Assembly: GCA_035627955.1 (NCBI GenBank)
Contig: DASPKU010000001.1
Coordinates: 186,001 to 250,000 of the forward strand
Direction of reading: 5' to 3'
Source: Phycisphaerales bacterium
GTDB taxonomy: Bacteria; Planctomycetota; Phycisphaerae; Phycisphaerales; UBA1924
Length of the DNA stretch: 64,000 bases
In this document: one piece after another, positions 43,004-52,291 of the stretch
How positions within the stretch are numbered: position 1 is the first letter of the stretch
How the letters are laid out: every line of letters begins with the position of its first letter
Program-made: the position numbers and the translations under genes
The notes under the pieces: generated by a model
Database searches by the model: none
Seen by the model: only the letters and a program-made list of their open reading frames with translations
What the model was told of the DNA's origin: nothing

Positions 43004-43908
43004 CGCTTGGCCCCCGCGTGTGTTCCCGCCGGCGCGGGGGCGTCGCTCTCAGGCACGATGCGGAGGTACACCTCGCTTACACGCTCCAGGTTCGGGATGG
43101 TGGGCCGAACGGTGACCACCTTGCGGAGCGGCTGCTTGGGGCTGGGCTCGACGGACTCGACGCGACCGACGAGCAGCATCTGGGCCGAGCGCGGCCAGTG
43201 GTTGGGGTCGCGGAGGCGGACTTCGGCGCCGACCTTGGGCTCGATGGGCTGGTTGGTGGCGGTGTCGTAGCGGTCCTCGACGTCGCCGTGGAGCGTGCCG
43301 TCGCCTCGGGCGAGGAGGGTGCAGGCGAGGCCGCTGGCGGAGCTCTCGTCGAGCAGGATCACGGCCGAAAGCCCGCCGCTGGACTTGCTGGTGATCGGCG
43401 CGACGGTGGCGGTGCGGTCGCCGGCATCGACGACGCGCCCGACGAGCTGCAGGCCGTGGGCGGTGGCAATGGTGTTGCGGTCAACCCCCTGCTTGCGGCC
43501 CGCGCGGACGGTGAGCATCGGGTCGGCCATGTCGCCGGCGGAGCCGATGACCGGCACGGTGATCTGCAGCACGCGGAGGTCGGGGTCCAGGGCCATGCCG
43601 CGCTGGAGCTCCTTGACCATGGCGCGGAGGCGGTCGTTCTCGGAGAGGGCCTGATAGAGCTGGACCTTGGTCTCTTCGATGGTGTCCTCGAGGGCCCGCA
43701 CGGCCTCGGGGTCGGGCGGGCCGCGGTCCGCGGGGCTGAGCCAGCGAGAAAGACCCGCGAGCGGGTGCGACACGGGCGCTACCAGCGTCTGCATGAGCTG
43801 GCTGAAGCTCGACAGCCACGAGACCCAGCGGACGGGCGTGAAGGCGAGCAGCACCAGGATGACGAAGGTGAGGGGAAGGAGCTGGCGCGTTTTCGCGTTC
43901 TGCAGCAC
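43000..43908 (-). CDS. mreC: Rod-shape-determining protein MreC
   Basis: 302 aa from GTG 43908, 3 bp after mreB. An N-terminal membrane helix (LPLTFVILVLLAFTPVRWV), a coiled coil (EAVRALEDTIEETKVQLYQ) and a beta-barrel periplasmic domain (GAEVRLRDPNHWPRSAQMLL, then VGRVESVEPS) follow. The short start-stop spacing means translation coupling with mreB. Confidence 0.92.
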   Translation of the reverse strand: MLQNAKTRQLLPLTFVILVLLAFTPVRWVSWLSSFSQLMQTLVAPVSHPLAGLSRWLSPADRGPPDPEAVRALEDTIEETKVQLYQALSENDRLRAMVKELQRGMALDPDLRVLQITVPVIGSAGDMADPMLTVRAGRKQGVDRNTIATAHGLQLVGRVVDAGDRTATVAPITSKSSGGLSAVILLDESSASGLACTLLARGDGTLHGDVEDRYDTATNQPIEPKVGAEVRLRDPNHWPRSAQMLLVGRVESVEPSPKQPLRKVVTVRPTIPNLERVSEVYLRIVPESDAPAPAGTHAGAKR

Positions 43909-43911
43909 GGC

Positions 43912-44988
<1,077 letters not shown>

Positions 44989-45285
44989 GGCCACCTCCGG
45001 CGGCGTCTGTCAGACTCTGGCGCGGGGCGGCGGGGCAGGGGGTGGGGGTCGGATCCGTCGACCTTTGGCCGATTGAGAAACCCTGCCCTGGCGCAGCACC
45101 TGCGCATCCCGATCGATCCCAGCGGATGAAGCGGGCCTCAGATTATCGGCCAGCGGGGCTGGAGGCCAATCGCGGAAAGGCGGGAATACAAACACGGAGG
45201 CAGGGAGGCCACGGAGGGCGCAGTTAACAGGGAGGAAGCTGTCGGTAGAGCACCCCTGTAGGGCATGGGGGCGGAAGGCGGGGGT

Positions 45286-45701
45286 ACCAAACTCGGAGGC
45301 ACGGAGAGCACGGAGGCGGGGACGGGAGGAGCACCGTTCGCCGCGGGAGGCGTTTTCGTGGGCACGGTTGCAGCTTCCATGCCAGAGAAAACAGTCTTCG
45401 TTCGAGCGATTGGAGCTTCCGTGTCTGGGAAAGCAGTTTTCGTTGGCACGATTGGAGCTCCCGTGCCAGGGGTGACGGTTTTCGTTGGCACGATTGGAGC
45501 TCCCGCGGGCCCCGGACGCGCAGAAACCGCCGTGGCAAGGGATATTGCGCCCGCGTCTTCGCCACTCTCTCCACCCCGCGCTCACTGTCATCCGTCCCCT
45601 GGGAGGTGTCCCCGCTCCTCACTTTCCCGAGTCGTTTTCTCCTCTACGCCTCACCCGCCTCCGTGCGTTCCCTCCGTGCTCTCCGTGCCTCCGTGTTTGG
45701 T
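45286..45701. mobile_element. 416-bp inverted-repeat element (copy d) enclosing a 42-bp tandem array
   Basis: Terminal inverted repeats of 31 bp (45286-45316 and 45671-45701) differ at a single base. The arms belong to the CACGGAGG family. The interior contains the 42-bp tandem repeats (45352-45511) and no convincing protein. The element occupies most of the gene-free stretch 44989-45819 between mreB and the FG-GAP gene. A further CACGGAGG-like arm lies at 45189-45224. Confidence 0.7.
45352..45511 (+). repeat. 42-bp tandem repeat, about 3.8 copies
   Basis: Units begin at 45352, 45394, 45436 and 45478 with GTTTTCGTTGGCACGATTGG or close variants. Copies 3 and 4 are nearly identical; copies 1 and 2 are more diverged. 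The period is a multiple of three and all frames stay open on both strands, but no start or ribosome site supports translation. There are no spacers, so it is not a CRISPR. Confidence 0.85.
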
Positions 45702-45819
45702 TTTCTTTCCGGCCTTTCTTCCTGGCAGGGAACCCGGGAGTTCTCCGCATGCAGTTCGCCGCCCCATGTGTCGGGGCGGGATGAAGCGAACCCCCCTGCA
45801 AAAGACTGGAGAACGACCG

Positions 45820-47115
45820 ATGAAGACCACCCGCAGCTGCACGACCCTCGCCCTGCTCGCACCCCTGGCCCTGGCGGCCGCTGCCGGGGCCGGGATCAAC
45901 TTCCAGGCCCCGGTGAACTTCACCATGACCTACCGGCCCGAGGGCGTGATCATCGCGGACCTGTTCGGCGGGCCGGAGAACGAGATGGCGATCGCCCTGG
46001 ACAGCCCGCAGCGGGTGATCGTGTTCAGCAGCACGCTCAACGAGGTGGGGTCGTACTCGATCGGCGGCTCGGGGGTGCGGGACATGGCCGCGAGCGATGT
46101 GGACGGCGACGGCGACCTCGACGTCGCCCTCATCATGCACAACAACAACGCGGTGCGGTTCATGCTCAACAACGGGGAGCGGCTGGTGGCGGGGCCGTCG
46201 GCGCCGGTGGGCAGCAACGCCCGCGGCATGACCACGGCGGACTTTGACGGCGACGGCGACACCGACTTTGCCCTGGCCAACCGCGACAACAACACCTTCA
46301 GCGTGGTGACCGACACGGGCGCTGCGACCTTCGCGTCGGCGGCCTTCCCCAGCGGCGACGAGCCGCGGCAGGTGGCGGCGGGGCTGTTCGACGGCGACGC
46401 CTTCCCCGACCTGGTGTGCGCCAACCACGACAGCGACACGCTGACCATCCACCGCAACAACGGCGCGGGCGGGTTCGTGCTCGCGGCGACGCTCAACGAG
46501 TTCAGCGACAGCCCCGAGGGCGTGGCCACCGGCGACGTTGACGACGACGGCGACGTGGACTTCGTGGTGGCGACCGACCGCGTGGTGGTCTACAAGAACG
46601 ACGGCACCGGCGCCTTCACTCGGTCGGGCTCGTTCGTGACCGGCGGGATCGACCCTTCGCACATGGTGATGGGCGACCTCGATGGCGACGGCGACCTGGA
46701 TGTGGCGGTCGCGAACGAGACAAGCGGCACGGTGTCGCTGCTGGAGAACACGGGGACGGGCTCGTTCCTGGCGCCGGTGGTGATCGCGACAGGCCTGCAC
46801 CCCGACGGGGTTGCGATCGGTGACCTCAACGGCGACGGGGCCGCGGACCTGGCGGTCACCAACCGCGACAGCGACAGCGTGAGCGTGCTGCTGAACAACA
46901 ACGCCCCGGTGCCGCCGCTGCCGGTGCGGTTCTGCCCCAGCGACTTCAACCGCGACGGGGACAACGCAACGGACCAGGACATCGAGGCGTTCTTCGCGTG
47001 CATCGGCGGGCACTGCTGCGAGACGTGCCCCACGCCCGACGTGAACATGGACGGCGACACCGCGACGGACCAGGACATCGAAGCGTTCTTCCGCATGATC
47101 GGCGGGCACTGCTGA
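45820..47115 (+). CDS. Secreted FG-GAP/VCBS repeat protein with twin dockerin-like C-terminus
   Basis: 431 aa from ATG 45820 (GGAG upstream). Signal peptide (TLALLAPLALAAAAGA). Six to seven beta-propeller-like FG-GAP blades follow, with calcium-binding loops such as DVDGDGDLDVAL, DFDGDGDTDFAL and DLDGDGDLDVAV. The C-terminus has two tandem copies of D-x-N-x-DGD-ATDQDIEAFF ending in GGHC, the EF-hand-like dockerin-type signature common in Phycisphaerales secreted proteins. Extracellular or surface location is inferred. Partner and function unknown. Confidence 0.88.
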   Translation: MKTTRSCTTLALLAPLALAAAAGAGINFQAPVNFTMTYRPEGVIIADLFGGPENEMAIALDSPQRVIVFSSTLNEVGSYSIGGSGVRDMAASDVDGDGDLDVALIMHNNNAVRFMLNNGERLVAGPSAPVGSNARGMTTADFDGDGDTDFALANRDNNTFSVVTDTGAATFASAAFPSGDEPRQVAAGLFDGDAFPDLVCANHDSDTLTIHRNNGAGGFVLAATLNEFSDSPEGVATGDVDDDGDVDFVVATDRVVVYKNDGTGAFTRSGSFVTGGIDPSHMVMGDLDGDGDLDVAVANETSGTVSLLENTGTGSFLAPVVIATGLHPDGVAIGDLNGDGAADLAVTNRDSDSVSVLLNNNAPVPPLPVRFCPSDFNRDGDNATDQDIEAFFACIGGHCCETCPTPDVNMDGDTATDQDIEAFFRMIGGHC

Positions 47116-47142
47116 GGCCAGGACGGAGCTGAGCAGATCAAC

Positions 47143-47174
47143 GGGCCCCGGGGCGTGTGCTCCGGGGCCTTTTC
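47143..47174 (+). terminator. Terminator of the FG-GAP gene
   Basis: GGCCCCGG (47144-47151) pairs with CCGGGGCC (47162-47169) over a 10-base loop, then TTTT. It lies 28 bp after the stop. Confidence 0.85.
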
Positions 47175-47197
47175 CATTGCGGCAAACTCGAAGAATT

Positions 47198-47266
47198 CTC
47201 ACGCAGAGGCGCAAAGGCGCGGAGGAGAGGGGTTTTGACTCTGCGGGCTTTGCGCCTCTGCGTGAG
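47198..47266. repeat. CACGCAGAGG-type inverted-repeat element, copy e
   Basis: 24-bp arms (47198-47221 and 47243-47266) with CTCACGCAGAGGCGCAAAG at the outside and a 21-bp interior. A short relative of elements a-d, between two converging genes. Confidence 0.75.
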
Positions 47267-47273
47267 GCAGAAT

Positions 47274-47311
47274 TGAAAAGGCCGCCGGGTCCTTGCGGAG
47301 TACCGGCGGCC
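47274..47311 (-). terminator. Probable terminator of the 47423-48460 gene
   Basis: GGCCGCCGG (47280-47288) pairs with CCGGCGGCC (47303-47311) across 14 bases, followed on the minus strand by TTTTCAATT. It is 112 bp past the stop. Another small hairpin, GTCCGGA/TCCGGAC, is at about 47370-47390. Confidence 0.65.
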
Positions 47312-47422
47312 GTAGCGGGATGGGGTCGGGTAGATATTCCGCCTTCGCCCGTTCGGGGTTCCATCGAGTCCGGAAAATTCTCCGGACTTTCACGGGCCCC
47401 GGCCGGGGCGTTCCGCAGGGGC

Positions 47423-48460
47423 TTAGCGCCGCAAGGCGACCGAGTCGCCGGAAGTCCCGGCGGCGGGGGCGCTTGCGGTGGGCTTGCCCGTCACTGCGCC
47501 GGCGGGGGGCTGCGTGGAGGTCGGGGGGTTCTTGCGGATGTCGGCCGGGGTGATCTCGATGACCTTGGCCGGGGCCTTGCTCTTGAGGGTCTCGAGCTCG
47601 GCGGGCTTCTTGCTGTCGAGGTCGTACTTGGCCCGGTCCTCGTAGTTGGTGGTGCTGGTGGCGGTGCCCAGGGCCTCGAGCTTGGCCTCCTGGCGGGCGC
47701 GGATGTCGGCGAAGCGGCTGCTGAGCTGCTCGAGGCTCGCGGCCTTGTAACGGCCCTGCTCGTCGAGGGTGCGCTGACGCTTCTCCATCATGTCGATGAG
47801 GCGGTCGTTGCGGGCGATGGAGTCGACCTGGCGGTCCATGGCCCAGACCTGCGACTGGAACTCGGCGTACTCGGACTCGAGCTGCGCGAGGAGCTCCTTG
47901 AGGCGGGTCTCCTGGGTGTCGAGGTAGCCGAGGTCGCGCTCAATGTCGTTGGCGCGGCTGGTGTAGGCCGTGTGCACTTGCTGGATGCGGGTGGCCTTGG
48001 TGTAGGCGTCCTTGAGCGGGATGCTCTGGCCGTTGAAGCTGATCTTGACGACCTGCGGCTCGGCGTCGGGGTCGGCAGGGTCGTAGGAGGCGAGGGCGAT
48101 CTGGCTGGCCTCCTCGGCGCGCTGGATCATCGCCTGAAGGGTGCTCATGTCGTCGACGGCGAGCTCGACCACGCGGGCCGAGACCTCGCGCTCGCGGACG
48201 AGCTGGGCCCGCTGGGACTGGAGCTCGGCGAGGTCGGAGCGGACGTCGGCCAGGCGCTCGGGGTACTCGCCCTCGAGCTTGCGCATCTGGGCGCGGAGGG
48301 CGACAGGGTCGGTGATGGCCTTGTCGACCTGCTTGTTGATCGAGTTCTGGGTCTGGTCGAAGAGGGCGCCCATGCGGTCGGGCCCGATGATGATGGCCGC
48401 GGTGCCGCCCACAAGGCCGGCGATCACGGCGAAACGGACGAGAGACTTGGTGAATGCCAT
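47423..48460 (-). CDS. Coiled-coil membrane-anchored hypothetical protein
   Basis: 345 aa. One N-terminal membrane helix (FAVIAGLVGGTAAIII) is followed by a long alpha-helical coiled coil (about residues 50-260; for example RKLEGEYPERLADVRSDLAE, then LESEYAEFQSQVWAMDRQVD) and a Pro/Thr/Ala-rich tail. It probably scaffolds something at the membrane; no catalytic motif is present. Monocistronic, with a probable terminator at 47274. Confidence 0.78.
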   Translation of the reverse strand: MAFTKSLVRFAVIAGLVGGTAAIIIGPDRMGALFDQTQNSINKQVDKAITDPVALRAQMRKLEGEYPERLADVRSDLAELQSQRAQLVREREVSARVVELAVDDMSTLQAMIQRAEEASQIALASYDPADPDAEPQVVKISFNGQSIPLKDAYTKATRIQQVHTAYTSRANDIERDLGYLDTQETRLKELLAQLESEYAEFQSQVWAMDRQVDSIARNDRLIDMMEKRQRTLDEQGRYKAASLEQLSSRFADIRARQEAKLEALGTATSTTNYEDRAKYDLDSKKPAELETLKSKAPAKVIEITPADIRKNPPTSTQPPAGAVTGKPTASAPAAGTSGDSVALRR

Positions 48461-48580
48461 GGCAGTGACTCCAGCGGCTCCGCCACTCCCCGCCCGGGGA
48501 CGCCCCAGATGGGGAGTGGAATAGGGTCGTGGAGGCTTGTTGGGAAGAGGCGGGGGGCGGTTTCAGGGGGGCCGGAGGGG

Positions 48581-48615
48581 GAAATGTCGGATGTCGGATT
48601 TCGGATGTCGAATGT
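48581..48615. repeat. CGGATGT-type short repeat tract
   Basis: AATGTCGGATGTCGGATTTC, GGATGTCGAATGTG, next to the terminator hairpin between two minus-strand genes. Confidence 0.6.
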
Positions 48616-48653
48616 GAAAAAGGCCCGTGCTGGGGGGCAGCACGGGCCTTTGG
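48616..48653 (-). terminator. Terminator of the 48729-50060 gene
   Basis: AAGGCCCGTGCT and AGCACGGGCCTT form a 12-bp stem over a 7-base loop, with TTTTTC after it on the minus strand. It lies about 80 bp past the stop. Confidence 0.88.
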
Positions 48654-48728
48654 CGTTAGGCGAGATCGTCGTGGGCTCGGCCAACCCCTCCTAGCCCTCC
48701 CCCCGCGGGGGAGGGGACAGGAGGAGCG

Positions 48729-50060
48729 TTACTTGGCCTTGCGGAGCTCGTTGAAGCGGTCCTCGGTCTCGACGACCTCGACATGGCCGTCGGCGAAGGC
48801 GGTGACCACGCCGGACTTGGGCCAGGTCTTGAACTCCTCGTGCATGACGATGGCGGTGGCGGGGTTCTCGATCTGGCTGAGCTTGTCAGCGGGCTTGGTA
48901 TAGACCCACTCCTTGCCGGCGGGGTGCGAGAGGTCCGCGTCGCCGATGAAGGGCTTGAGGTCGTCGAGGGTCTCGGGGAACTTGTCCTGGTTGTCGGCGC
49001 TGTAGGCGTGCACGGCGACGAGGTACTGGCGGGCAGTGGACATCGCCTTCACACGCCGCGCGGCCTCCCGGGCCTTGACCAGCGGGAGGACGAGCCCCTC
49101 GGTGATGCGCTTGGTCGTAGAAGAGGTGATGGTGAGCTCGGCGCGGTCCTCGTTGGCGATGAACTTGAGCTCGCGGAGGATCTCTACGAGAGCGCCGGGC
49201 GGAGCCTGCTCGGAGGCTTGCTTGAGGAGACCGTTCGCAAGCGCGGCCACCTGCTGCGCGGGTAGCGTGCCGGTCGTCTGGACGATCGCCTTCGCCTCGG
49301 GGTTGGGCAGGCTGGAGAGGGCGATGCCGGCCCACTGGAGCTTGGTGTTGAGGTCCTGGGCGATCTGCACGTTGGCGTGCTGGGCGATCCGCGGCAGCAC
49401 TGCGGACATGACCAGGCGGTGGGCGTCGGTGGGGATCAGCGCGGCCTTGGCGACGGGTTTGCCGTCGTTGAGAGCGGCGACCGACGCGAACGCGGCGTCC
49501 AACTGCTTGCTGCGGTCGGGGTCGGCTTCGGCACGGGGCAGGCCGCGGAGGGTGCTGCCGGCGAAGAGGACGCCGCTGCGCTGGATGATGCGTGAGTCCT
49601 TGTCGGCGAGCTCGGCGGTGCGGAGGAGGTCCTTGAGGCGGGCGGCGTCGGCTCCATCGGAGAGCGGGATGCAGAAGGCGGGCTCGGGGCTGAGGAGGAT
49701 CCAGATCTCCTTCGCCCCCGCGGCGCGGATGTCGGTCAGCCACTGCTCGGCCACGACCTTCGCGTCGAGGAACTCTTTTTTGAGCCGCTCGAAGTCCTCT
49801 TTGTCCATGCCGCCGCCGGACTCGATCCGGCCTGCTGAGTTGGCCACCTGCTCCATCACGGCGCCGATGTCGGCGTTGGCGATGTCCACGATGATGACGC
49901 CGAACATGCGGTCATCGATCCAGCGATGGATGTCGTGGACGGCCGCGTGCTTCTCGGGCGCGGCGGCGGCTACCTTCTGGCCTTCAACCTGCGCGAGGGC
50001 GGCAGGTGACAGGAGCAGCACGGGCGAGAGGGCTGCGGCGAGCAGACGGCGGTGGCGCAT
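48729..50060 (-). CDS. Exported hypothetical protein with DUF1559-like C-terminal segment
   Basis: 443 aa from ATG 50060 (AAGGA upstream). Signal peptide LAAALSPVLLLSPAALA. The central part is helical and unassigned. The end (EFKTWPKSGVVTAFADGHVE) has the F-A-D-G-H-V motif found in planctomycete DUF1559-type and type II pseudopilin-like proteins, but the N-terminal pilin methylation helix is missing. Function unknown. Likely periplasmic. Confidence 0.7.
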   Translation of the reverse strand: MRHRRLLAAALSPVLLLSPAALAQVEGQKVAAAAPEKHAAVHDIHRWIDDRMFGVIIVDIANADIGAVMEQVANSAGRIESGGGMDKEDFERLKKEFLDAKVVAEQWLTDIRAAGAKEIWILLSPEPAFCIPLSDGADAARLKDLLRTAELADKDSRIIQRSGVLFAGSTLRGLPRAEADPDRSKQLDAAFASVAALNDGKPVAKAALIPTDAHRLVMSAVLPRIAQHANVQIAQDLNTKLQWAGIALSSLPNPEAKAIVQTTGTLPAQQVAALANGLLKQASEQAPPGALVEILRELKFIANEDRAELTITSSTTKRITEGLVLPLVKAREAARRVKAMSTARQYLVAVHAYSADNQDKFPETLDDLKPFIGDADLSHPAGKEWVYTKPADKLSQIENPATAIVMHEEFKTWPKSGVVTAFADGHVEVVETEDRFNELRKAK

Positions 50061-50105
50061 GTGGGGTCCTTGGTCGAGAGTGGGGAGGGAAGGTGCGGAG
50101 TTCGG

Positions 50106-50142
50106 AAAAACAGACACCGCACGGGACTGGCCGTGCGGTGCT
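50106..50142 (-). terminator. Terminator of the M28 peptidase gene
   Basis: CACCGCACGG (50115-50124) and CCGTGCGGTG (50131-50140) form a perfect 10-bp stem; on the minus strand TCTGTTTTTCC follows. It is 24 bp past the stop. Confidence 0.9.
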
Positions 50143-50165
50143 GGGTGGTTCGGGAAAACGGACGC

Positions 50166-52007
50166 TCAGTTCTGCGTGGGGGCGGCGGGCTTTGCTTCCT
50201 CGGTCTTGGGCGCGGGCTGGTCATTGCGCTCGGCTTCGGTGCGGGCCCGGGCCGCGTTGGGGGACTCGCCGACGGTGACCTCGGCCCGCGGGACCAGCGT
50301 CGGTGCGCACGCGAGGCGGTACGCGACCACGGCGGTGTTCGTGGCCGACTGCTCGAGGTAGGTCGGGATCGCGAGGTTTAGCTTGTCGTGCTGCGTGTGC
50401 CAGCCGTACTGGTAATCAGCGCGGCCAACCTCGGCCCAGTAGAAGCCGGGCACGCCCTTGGCGTTGAACGCGGCGTGGTCGCTGCTGCCGTGGCTGACGA
50501 TCGTCTTGCCCGTGTCCTTCACGTCGCAGTTGAGGAACTTGCCGTCGGTGGTGTCATAGAAGACGTTGTTGATGGGCGCGGTGGCAGCGGCCATGAGCTC
50601 GACCTGGTTGGTCGCCACGCCGACGCCGCCCTGGTAGTTGGTGCCGCCGTCATCAACGAAGCAGCAGGAGATCTTGTCGAGGCTCTCGGCGTTCTTCTTG
50701 ACGTACTCGCGGCTGCCGAGCAGGCCCTGCTCCTCGCCGGTCCAGTGAATGAAGCGGATCGTGCGGTGGGGCTTGGCCTTCGCGGCCATCAGGATGCGGG
50801 CGGCCTCGAGGGTGACGGCGCTGCCCGTGCCGTTATCCGTCACACCCCTGCTGCCGGGGCCGTTCCAGGAGTCGAGGTGCGCGGAGACGATGATGACTTC
50901 GTCGGGGTAAACGCTGCCCTTGATCTCGGCGACGGTGTTGTAGACAGGGACGGGGCCGTCGAAGAACTCGTGCTTGAGGTCGAACTCGCACTGCACGGGC
51001 TCGCCGTCGGCAAGGCGCGAGTTGATGGCGTCGTAGTCGCTGCCGCGGACGACGACGTGGACGTCCTTGGAGATGGTGTCGAGCTTCTTCTCGCGCCAGC
51101 CGGGGACGGCGCCGGTCCACACCCGCTCGTCACGGCTGGTGGAGATGTAGCCGGCGACGTCGATGAGCGCGACCTTCTCGGCCACGCTGAGCTTGATGTC
51201 CTCATCACCGTCCTTGGTCTCGCCCTTCTCGAGCTTCGCGGCCTTCTCGCGCGCGCGGTCGCGCATCTGGTAGCGGGCGCCGACGCCGTCACGGATGCCG
51301 CGCTGGCCGCTGGCGGGCGGGGCCTCGATGAGGACCCACGCGCCCTTGAGCTTGTCCTGCACCTTCTCGAGCTCTTCCTCGGTCTTGGGCATCTTGACGA
51401 CCGGTGCGCGGACGGGGCCCTCGGTGCCCTTGGTCCAGGCCAGGGTGGTCAGCTCGAAGTCGCGGATGGTGATAACTTCCTTCTGCGCCGGGCGGTTCTC
51501 GGCGGCGGGCGTGCTCTCCGCGTCGCGACGTCGGCGGCGGGGCTCGACACGGGTGCGCTCGACGAGGAGCTTGCCGGCCGATGGGCCGCGGTCGAAGCCC
51601 ACGCCGACGGTGCCCCACTGGTCGAGGTGGATGTTGGAGAGGCCCCAGGACTCGTACTGCCGCATGCACCACTTGTTGGCCTCGAACACTGCGGAGGAGC
51701 CGGTGAGGCGCGGGCCGATGTTCTCGGCGAGGTAGGTGAGGTGGTTCATCACCTGGTTGCGGTTCTTGCCCTCATCGAGGATGCGGCGGACGGTGGCGTC
51801 ATCGCCCATCGGGATGTTGGGGCAGGGCACTTCCTTGCCGTCGATGATCGCGACCCAGCCGGTCTGCTGCGGGGCGGCGGCGGCGGTGGCCGGGGCCGTG
51901 GTGCCGAGCGCGGCCGGGGAGGCGGTGGTGCTGGCCTGCTTGCTCGCGCAGCCGGCGAGGAGGGCGAGGAGGAGGGCGGCGGAGAGGGTGGTGCGGTACG
52001 GACGCAT
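50166..52007 (-). CDS. M28-family zinc aminopeptidase, lipoprotein
   Basis: 613 aa from ATG 52007 (GGAG upstream). The lipoprotein signal LLLALLAGC gives Cys20, placing it on a membrane. A protease-associated region precedes the M28 core: zinc ligands in SAHLDSWNGPGS near residue 376, TDNGTGS, the catalytic GEEQGLLGS, VDDGG, and the last His in YGWHTQHDKLN. It hydrolyses N-terminal residues of peptides, probably in nutrient uptake. A highly basic run (VEPRRRRRDAE) is an unusual loop. Confidence 0.9.
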   Translation of the reverse strand: MRPYRTTLSAALLLALLAGCASKQASTTASPAALGTTAPATAAAAPQQTGWVAIIDGKEVPCPNIPMGDDATVRRILDEGKNRNQVMNHLTYLAENIGPRLTGSSAVFEANKWCMRQYESWGLSNIHLDQWGTVGVGFDRGPSAGKLLVERTRVEPRRRRRDAESTPAAENRPAQKEVITIRDFELTTLAWTKGTEGPVRAPVVKMPKTEEELEKVQDKLKGAWVLIEAPPASGQRGIRDGVGARYQMRDRAREKAAKLEKGETKDGDEDIKLSVAEKVALIDVAGYISTSRDERVWTGAVPGWREKKLDTISKDVHVVVRGSDYDAINSRLADGEPVQCEFDLKHEFFDGPVPVYNTVAEIKGSVYPDEVIIVSAHLDSWNGPGSRGVTDNGTGSAVTLEAARILMAAKAKPHRTIRFIHWTGEEQGLLGSREYVKKNAESLDKISCCFVDDGGTNYQGGVGVATNQVELMAAATAPINNVFYDTTDGKFLNCDVKDTGKTIVSHGSSDHAAFNAKGVPGFYWAEVGRADYQYGWHTQHDKLNLAIPTYLEQSATNTAVVAYRLACAPTLVPRAEVTVGESPNAARARTEAERNDQPAPKTEEAKPAAPTQN

Positions 52008-52089
52008 GAGGTGCTCCGATAAGAGTGGTTGGGGGGAGTCTACAGAGGTTTGGGGTTGGTTGTGCTCCCGTCTTATTGGGATGGGAGAC

Positions 52090-52160
52090 ATAGCGACGAA
52101 GACGTCGCCATGGCACGCGGGAGTCGCCATGGCACGCAGGAGCTGCCATGGCACGCATGG
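52090..52160. repeat. AAGA-loop hairpin copy D with 19-bp tandem extension
   Basis: Stem ATAGCGACG (one mismatch), loop AAGA (52099-52102), stem CGTCGCCAT, tail TGGCACG. The right arm and tail are then repeated: CGCCATGGCACGCGGGAGT, CGCCATGGCACGCAGGAGC, TGCCATGGCACGCATGGGG. It lies upstream of tig. Confidence 0.75.
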
Positions 52161-52291
52161 GGCAGTCCCGGTGGCCGGCGGGCGGCTATCCTTCCCCCCC
52201 GGTCGCCGGAGACCGGGCGTTTTCCCGTTGACAATGACCAGGACCCGCGCCACCACGAGTGGGCGGACAGGAAGGATCGCCGGAGACAGCC

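Noticed and set aside
45352-45511. Possible CRISPR array (regularly spaced 42-bp units)
   Set aside because: Units are contiguous and diverged with no spacers, and no cas genes are nearby.
45265-45819. Extension of the FG-GAP protein upstream to 45265
   Set aside because: The upstream frame runs through repeats without a ribosome site; ATG 45820 has a good site and a signal peptide.
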